DNA of 64,000 nt from Paratinospora sagittata (taxonomy: Eukaryota > Streptophyta > Magnoliopsida > Ranunculales > Menispermaceae), in assembly GCA_035771175.1 (NCBI GenBank), contig CM069610.1, positions 26,750,501-26,814,500 of the forward strand. The letters are read 5' to 3'. The notes below the pieces were generated by a model. It did no database searches and was not told where the DNA came from. It saw nothing but the letters and a program-made list of their open reading frames with translations. The position numbers and the translations under genes are program-made. Shown piece after piece: positions 58,939 through 64,000 of this stretch (the first letter of the stretch is position 1; the number at the start of each line of letters is the position of its first letter).

Positions 58939-59251
58939 TTTTTTACTTTTTCTTTCGTTCTATTTCCTTTTTTTTTTCCCTCCCGTCGGAATTCCCTTTT
59001 AGACTCTCTGACTGATTTTTTTTTTCGCTCTTGACAGTTTCTATTTTACGTTATCCAACGCCTGGAAAATATAATAAAAACAGCAAAAACGCTACCTACT
59101 GCGTATTGGTTCTACGGGCAGTAACTTTTTCTACCGATATCCGGTTTCGGTGCATTTTTTTTTTCATTTTCGGTGCCTTTACGAGATCTACTAGGCGCAA
59201 ACTTCTCCTTGTATCTCACCATTTAAATACGTTTTCTGTCGCATATCTAAT

Positions 59252-59370
59252 GGGTGCGATCATACCAGCACTAATGCACCGGATCCCATCAGAACTCCAT
59301 AGTGAAGCGTGCTTGGGCGAGAGTAGTACTAGGATGGGTGACCTCCTGGGAAGTCCTCGTGTTGCACCCC
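59252..59370 (+). rRNA. 5S: 5S rRNA gene, copy 98 (class K)
   Basis: 119 nt, counterpart of copy 88. Confidence 0.96.
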
Positions 59371-59681
59371 TCTTTTACTTTTTCTTTCGTTCAATTTCCC
59401 TTTTTTTTTCCCTCCCGTCGGAACTCCCTTTTAGACTCTCTAACTGATTTTTTCTTTCGCTCTTGACAGTTGCTATTTTACGTTATCCAACGCCGCGAAA
59501 ATATAATAAAAACAGGAAAAACGCTACCTACTGCGTATTTGTTCTACGGGCAGTAACTTTTTCTACCGATGTCCGTTTTCGGTGCATTTTTTTTCATTTT
59601 CGGTGCCTTTACGAGATCTACAAGCCGTAAACTGCTCCCTGTATCTTACCATTTAAATACGTTTTCCGTCGCGTATCTCAT

Positions 59682-59800
59682 GGGTGCGATCATATCAGCA
59701 CTAATGCACCGGATCCCATCAGAACTTCGCAGTTAAGAGTTCTTGGGCGAGAGTAGTACTAGGATGGGTGACCTCCTGGGAAGTCCTCGTGTGGCACCCC
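59682..59800 (+). rRNA. 5S: 5S rRNA gene, copy 99 (class N)
   Basis: 119 nt with C14T, C46T, C57A, G60T, T112G; same as copy 89. Confidence 0.96.
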
Positions 59801-60112
59801 TCTTTTACTTTTTCTTTCGTTCTATTTCCTTTTTTTTTCCCTCCCGTCGGAACTCCCCTTTAGACTCTCTGACTGATTTTTTCTTTCGCTCTTGACAGTT
59901 GCTATTTTACGTTATCCAACGCCGCGAAAATATAATAAAAACAAGAAAAATGCTACCTACTGCGTATTGGTTCTACGGGCAGTAACTTTTTCTACCGATG
60001 TCCGTTTTCGGTGCAATTTTTTTTTCATTTTCGGTGCCTTTACGAGATCTACTAGCCGCAAACTGCTCCCTGTATCTTACCATCTAAATACGTTTTCCGT
60101 CGCGTATCTCAT

Positions 60113-60231
60113 GGGTGCGATCATACCAGCACTAATGCACCGGATCCCATCAGAACTCCGCAGTTAAGAGTTCTTGGGCGAGAGTAGTACTAGGATAGGT
60201 GACCTCCTGGAAAGTCCTCGTGTTGCACCCC
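60113..60231 (+). rRNA. 5S: 5S rRNA gene, copy 100 (class E)
   Basis: 119 nt with C57A, G60T, G85A, G99A; same as copy 90, with the CATCTAAATA promoter. Confidence 0.96.
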
Positions 60232-60542
60232 TCTTTTACTTTTTCTTTCGTTCTATTTCCTTTTTTTTTCCCTCCCGTCGGAACTCCCTTTTAGACTCTA
60301 TGACTGATTTTTTCTTTCGCTCTTGACAGTTGCTATTTTACGTTATCCAACGCCTGGAAAATATAATAAAAACAGGAAAAACGCTACCTACTGCGTATTG
60401 GTTCTACGGGCAGTAACTTTTCTACCGATGTCCGTTTTCGGTGCACTTTTTTTTTCATTTTCGGTGCCTTTACGAGATCTACTAGCCGCAAACTGCTCCC
60501 TGTATCCCACCATTTAAACACGATTTCCGTCGCGTATCTCAT

Positions 60543-60661
60543 GGGTGCGATCATACCAGCACTAATGCACCGGATCCCATCAGAACTCCGCAGTTACGTG
60601 TTCTTGGGCGAGAGTAGTACTAGGATGGGTGACCTCCTGGGAAGTCCTCGTGTTGCACCCC
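60543..60661 (+). rRNA. 5S: 5S rRNA gene, copy 101 (class O)
   Basis: 119 nt with A55C, C57T, G60T; same as copy 91 including the altered TATA-like box. Confidence 0.95.
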
Positions 60662-60972
60662 TCTTTTACTTTTTCTTTCGTTCTATTTCCTTTTTTTTTC
60701 CCTCCCATCGGAACTCCCTTTTAGACTCTCTGACTGATTTTTTCTTTCACTCTTGACAGTTTCTATTTTACGTTATCCAACGCCTCGAAAATATAATAAA
60801 AATAGGAAAAACGCTACCTACTGCGTATTGGTTCTACGGGCAGTAACTTTTCTACCGATGTACGTTTTCAGTGCTCTTTTTTTTTCATTTTCGGTGCCCT
60901 TACGAGATCTACTAGCCGCAAACTGCTCCCTGTATCTCGCCATTTAAATACGTTTTCCGTCGCGTATCTCAT

Positions 60973-61091
60973 GGGTGCGATCATACCAGCACTAATGCAC
61001 CGGATCCCATCAGAACTCCATAGTGAAGCGTGCTTGGGCGAGAGTAGTACTAGGATGGGTGACCTCCTGGGAAGTCCTCGTGTTGCACCCC
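60973..61091 (+). rRNA. 5S: 5S rRNA gene, copy 102 (class K)
   Basis: 119 nt with G48A, C49T, T53G; like copy 92 but without C36A. Confidence 0.96.
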
Positions 61092-61402
61092 TCTTTTACT
61101 TTTTCTTTCGTTCTATTTCCTTTTTTTTTCCCTCCCGTCGGAACTCCCTTTTAGACTCTCTAACTGATTTTTTCTTACGCTCTTGACAGTTGCTATTTTA
61201 CGTTATCCAACGCCGCGAAAATATAATAAAAACAGGAAAAACGCTACCTACTGCGTATTGGTTCTACGGGCAGTAACTTTTTCTACCGATGTCCGTTTTC
61301 GGTGCATTTTTTTTTCATTTTCGGTGCCTTTACGAGATCTACTAGCCGCAAACTGCTCCCTGTATCTTACCATTTAAATACGTTTTCCGTCGCGTATCTC
61401 AT

Positions 61403-61521
61403 GGGTGCGATCATACCAGCACTAATGCACCGGATCCCTTCAGAACTCCGCAGTTAAGAGTTCTTGGGCGAGAGTAGTACTAGGATGGGTGACCTCCTGG
61501 GAAGTCCTCGTGTGGCACCCC
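61403..61521 (+). rRNA. 5S: 5S rRNA gene, copy 103 (class N)
   Basis: 119 nt with A37T, C57A, G60T, T112G. Confidence 0.96.
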
Positions 61522-61832
61522 TCTTTTACTTTTTCTTCCGTTCTATTTCCTTTTTTTTCCCTCCCGTCGGAACTCCCTTTTAGACTCTCTGACTGATTTT
61601 TTCTTTCGCTCTTGACAGTTGCTATTTTACGTTATCCAACGCCGCGAAAATATAATAAAAACAAGAAAAATGCTACCTACTGCGTATTGGTTCTACGGGC
61701 AGTAACTTTTTCTACCGATGTTCGTTTTCGGTGCATTTTTTTTTTCATTTTCGGTGCCTTTACGAGATTTACTAGCCGCAAACTGCTCCCTGTATCTTAC
61801 CATCTAAATACGTTTTCCGTCGCGTATCTCAT

Positions 61833-61951
61833 GGGTGCGATCATACCAGCACTAATGCACCGGATCCCATCAGAACTCCGCAGTTAAGAGTTCTTGGGCG
61901 AGAGTAGTACTAGGATAGGTGACCTCCTGGAAAGTCCTCGTGTTGCACCCC
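61833..61951 (+). rRNA. 5S: 5S rRNA gene, copy 104 (class E)
   Basis: 119 nt with C57A, G60T, G85A, G99A. Terminator reads CCCCTATTTTAC. Last unit that fits the repeating class order. Confidence 0.95.
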
Positions 61952-62263
61952 TATTTTACGTTTTCTTTCGTTCTATTTCTTTTTTTTTTCCCTCCCGTCG
62001 GAACTCCCTTTTAGACTCTCTGACTGATTTTTTCTTTCACTCTTGACAGTTGCTATTTTACGTTATCCAACGCCTCGAAAATATAATAAAAATAGGAAAA
62101 ACGCTACCTACTGCGTATTGGTTCTACGGGCAGTAACTTTTTCTACCGATGTACGTTTTCAGTGCTCTTTTTTTTTCATTTTCGGTGCCCTTACGAGAAC
62201 TACTAGCCGCAAACTGCTCCCTGTATCTCGCCATTTAAATACGTTTTCCGTCGCGTATCTCAT

Positions 62264-62382
62264 GGGTGGGATCATACCAGCACTAATTCACTGAATCGCA
62301 TCAGAACTCCGCAGTCAAGCGTGCTTGGGCAAGAGTAGTACTATGATGGGTGACCTCCTCGGAGGTCCTCGTGTTGCACCCC
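62264..62382 (+). rRNA. 5S: 5S rRNA gene, copy 105 (divergent, likely pseudogene)
   Basis: 119 nt with about ten changes: C6G, G25T, C29T, G31A, C35G, T53C, G68A, G81T, G97C and A101G. C6G breaks helix I, and box A, the intermediate element and box C are all hit. The most altered gene in the window. Confidence 0.92.
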
Positions 62383-62694
62383 TCTTTTACTTTTTCTTTC
62401 GTTATATTTCCCTTTTTTTTCCCTCCCGTCGGAACTCCCTTTTAGACTCTCTGACTGATTTTTTCTTTCGCTCTTGACAGTTCCTATTTTACGTTATCCA
62501 ACGCCGCGAAAATATAATAAAAATAGGAAAAATGCTACCTACTGCGTATTGGTTCCTCGGGCAGTAATTTTTTCTACCGATGTCCGTTTTCGGTGCACTT
62601 TTTTTTTCATTTTCGGTGCCTTTACGAGATCTACTAGCCGCAAACTGCTCCTTGTATCTCACCATTTAAATACGTTTTCCGTCGCATATCTCAT

Positions 62695-62813
62695 GGGTGC
62701 GATCATACCAGCACTAATGCATCGGATCCCATCAGAACTCCGTAGTTAAGCGCGTTTGGGCGAGAGTAGTACTAGGATTGGTGACCTCCTGGGAAGTCCT
62801 CGTGTTGCACCCC
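62695..62813 (+). rRNA. 5S: 5S rRNA gene, copy 106 (divergent)
   Basis: 119 nt with C28T, C49T, T59C, C61T and G85T, none of them part of the usual class sets. Upstream CGTCGCATATCTCAT. Confidence 0.94.
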
Positions 62814-63127
62814 TCTTTTACTTTTTCTTTCGTTCTACTTCCTTTTTTTTTTCTCTCTCGTCGGAACTCCCTTTTAGACTCTCTGACTGATTTTTTCTTT
62901 CGCTCTTGACATTTGCTATTTTACATTATCCAACGCCGCGAAAATATAATAAAAATAGGAAAAACTCTACCTACTGCGTATTGGTTCTACGGGCAGTAAC
63001 TTTTTCTACCGATGTTCGTTTTCGGTGCACTTTTTTTTTTCATTTTCGGTGCCTTTACGAGATCTACTAGCCGCAAACTGCTCCCTGTATCTCACCATTT
63101 AAATACGTTTTCCGTCGCGTATTTCAT

Positions 63128-63246
63128 GGGTGCGATAATACCAGCACTAATTCACCGAATCGCATCAGAACTCCGCAGTTAAGCGTGCTTGGGCGAGAGT
63201 AGTACTAGGATGGGTGACCTCCTGGGAAGTCCTCGTGTTGCACCCC
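63128..63246 (+). rRNA. 5S: 5S rRNA gene, copy 107 (A-like)
   Basis: 119 nt with C10A, G25T, G31A and C35G. The internal control region is canonical throughout. Confidence 0.96.
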
Positions 63247-63557
63247 TCTTTTACTTTTTCTTTCGTTCTATTTCCTTTTTTTTTCCCTCCCGTCGGAACT
63301 CCCTTTCAGACTCTCTAACTGATTTTTTCTTTCGCTCTTGACAGTTGCTATTTTACGTTATCAAACGCCGCGAAAATATAATAAAAACCGGAAAAACGCT
63401 ACCTACTGCGTATTGGTTCTACGGGCAGTAACTTTTTCTACCGATGTCCGTTTTCGGTGCACTTTTTTTTTATTTTCGGTGGCTTTACGAGATCTACTAG
63501 CCGCAAACTGCTCCCTGTATCTCACCATTTAAATACATTTTCCGTCGCGTATCTCAT

Positions 63558-63676
63558 GGGTGCGATCCTACCAGCACTAATGCACCGGATCCCATCAGAA
63601 CTCCGCAGTTAAGCGTGCTTGGGCGAGAGTAATACGTGGATGGGTGACCTCCTCGGAACTCCTCTTGTTGCACCCT
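63558..63676 (+). rRNA. 5S: 5S rRNA gene, copy 108 (divergent)
   Basis: 119 nt with A11C, G75A, T79G, A80T, G97C, G102C, G108T and C119T. The terminator is shifted to CTTATTTTAC. Likely weak or non-functional. Confidence 0.92.
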
Positions 63677-63988
63677 TATTTTACTTTTTCTTTCGTTCTA
63701 TTTCCTCTTTTTTTTCCCTCCCGTCGGAACTCCCTTTTAGACTCTCTGACTGATTTTTTCTTTCGCACTTGACAGTTGCTATTTTACGTTATCCAACGCC
63801 GCGAAAATATAATAAAAACAGGAAAAACGCTACCTACTGTGTATTGGTTCTACGGGCAGTAACTTTTTCTACCGATATCCGTTTTCGGTGCATTTTTTTT
63901 TCATTTTCGGTGCCTTTACGAGATCTACTAGCCGCAAACTGCTCCCTGCATCTTACCATTTAAATACGTTTTCCGTCGCGTATCTCAT

Positions 63989-64000
63989 GGGTGCGATCAT
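63989..64000 (+). rRNA. 5S: 5S rRNA gene, copy 109 (cut by window edge)
   Basis: The first 12 nt (GGGTGCGATCAT) are present after a normal TTTAAATA flank; the rest is outside the window. Confidence 0.85.

Larger units (their letters stand above)
53224..61917. repeat. 10-unit tandem duplication (~4,305 bp x2)
   Basis: Copies 85-94 (F H I K N E O K N E) recur as copies 95-104, all gene offsets being 4,305 or 4,306 bp. Boundaries fall inside class E genes 84, 94 and 104. Confidence 0.93.
17417..64000 (+). repeat. 5S rDNA tandem array (108 complete units plus a partial)
   Basis: Each unit is a 119-nt 5S gene plus a spacer of about 312 bp, all in the same orientation. The gene reads from GGGTGCGATCATACCAGC to CGTGTTGCACCCC. 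Recurrent classes relative to the canonical plant sequence are: A (C10A, G25T, C35A), B (C47T, G60T, G64T, G97C), C (C26A, G64A, A71G, C91T, G97C), D (C57A, G58T, G60T, A100C), E (C57A, G60T), F (G75A, G85T, G97T, one base lost at about 98-101, G108T), G (G75A, G97T, G108T, G113T), H (G64A, C91T, G97C), I (G41A, G60T, one G lost at 97-99, C105A), J (A100C), K (G48A, C49T, T53G), M (G41A plus 3 nt lost within 68-76), N (class E plus T112G), O (A55C, C57T, G60T). No copy is fully canonical. The array runs off the right edge. Confidence 0.98.

Noticed and set aside
17417..64000. CRISPR-like appearance of regularly spaced repeats
   Set aside because: The repeat is a 431-bp 5S rDNA unit and the spacers are themselves repeated; there are no short unique spacers or cas genes.

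Overview
The window is plant nuclear DNA made entirely of two abutting tandem-repeat arrays. The 5S rRNA sequence is of flowering-plant type, with its start, core and 3' end all recognisable. The spacer gives no safe species call. I see no credible protein-coding gene, tRNA, transposase or CRISPR array.

Region 1 (1-17421) is an AT-rich satellite with a monomer of about 1,182 bp: 14 complete monomers and a 15th cut off after 885 bp. Each monomer carries, in its last third, a cluster of degenerate near-palindromic motifs around TAGCGCGCTA. Monomers 1 and 7 are identical over 964 bp and then diverge abruptly, which suggests exchange across six monomers. Two alternative monomer tails are interspersed along the array.

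Region 2 (17417-64000) is a head-to-tail 5S rDNA array on the + strand. It holds 108 complete genes plus the first 12 nt of a 109th. The repeat is about 431 bp: a 119-nt gene and a spacer of about 312 bp. Each unit has a TTTAAATA element 30 bp upstream of the gene (class-specific variants exist), an internal Pol III control region, and a T-run terminator. The satellite joins the array at a 5-bp microhomology (ATCTT), and the first gene keeps only about 35 bp of 5S-derived upstream DNA.

None of the 108 genes matches the canonical plant 5S rRNA exactly. They fall into recurring variant classes (A-O), many altered in box A and helix II, and 24 copies have small deletions. The order of classes shows nested duplications of 8 to 10 units, and several units are visible crossover chimeras. 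The last four complete genes are unusually divergent. The array therefore reads as a record of unequal exchange among 5S genes, many of which may be poorly transcribed or pseudogenic. Numbering such as C57A means canonical base, 5S position (1-119), observed base.
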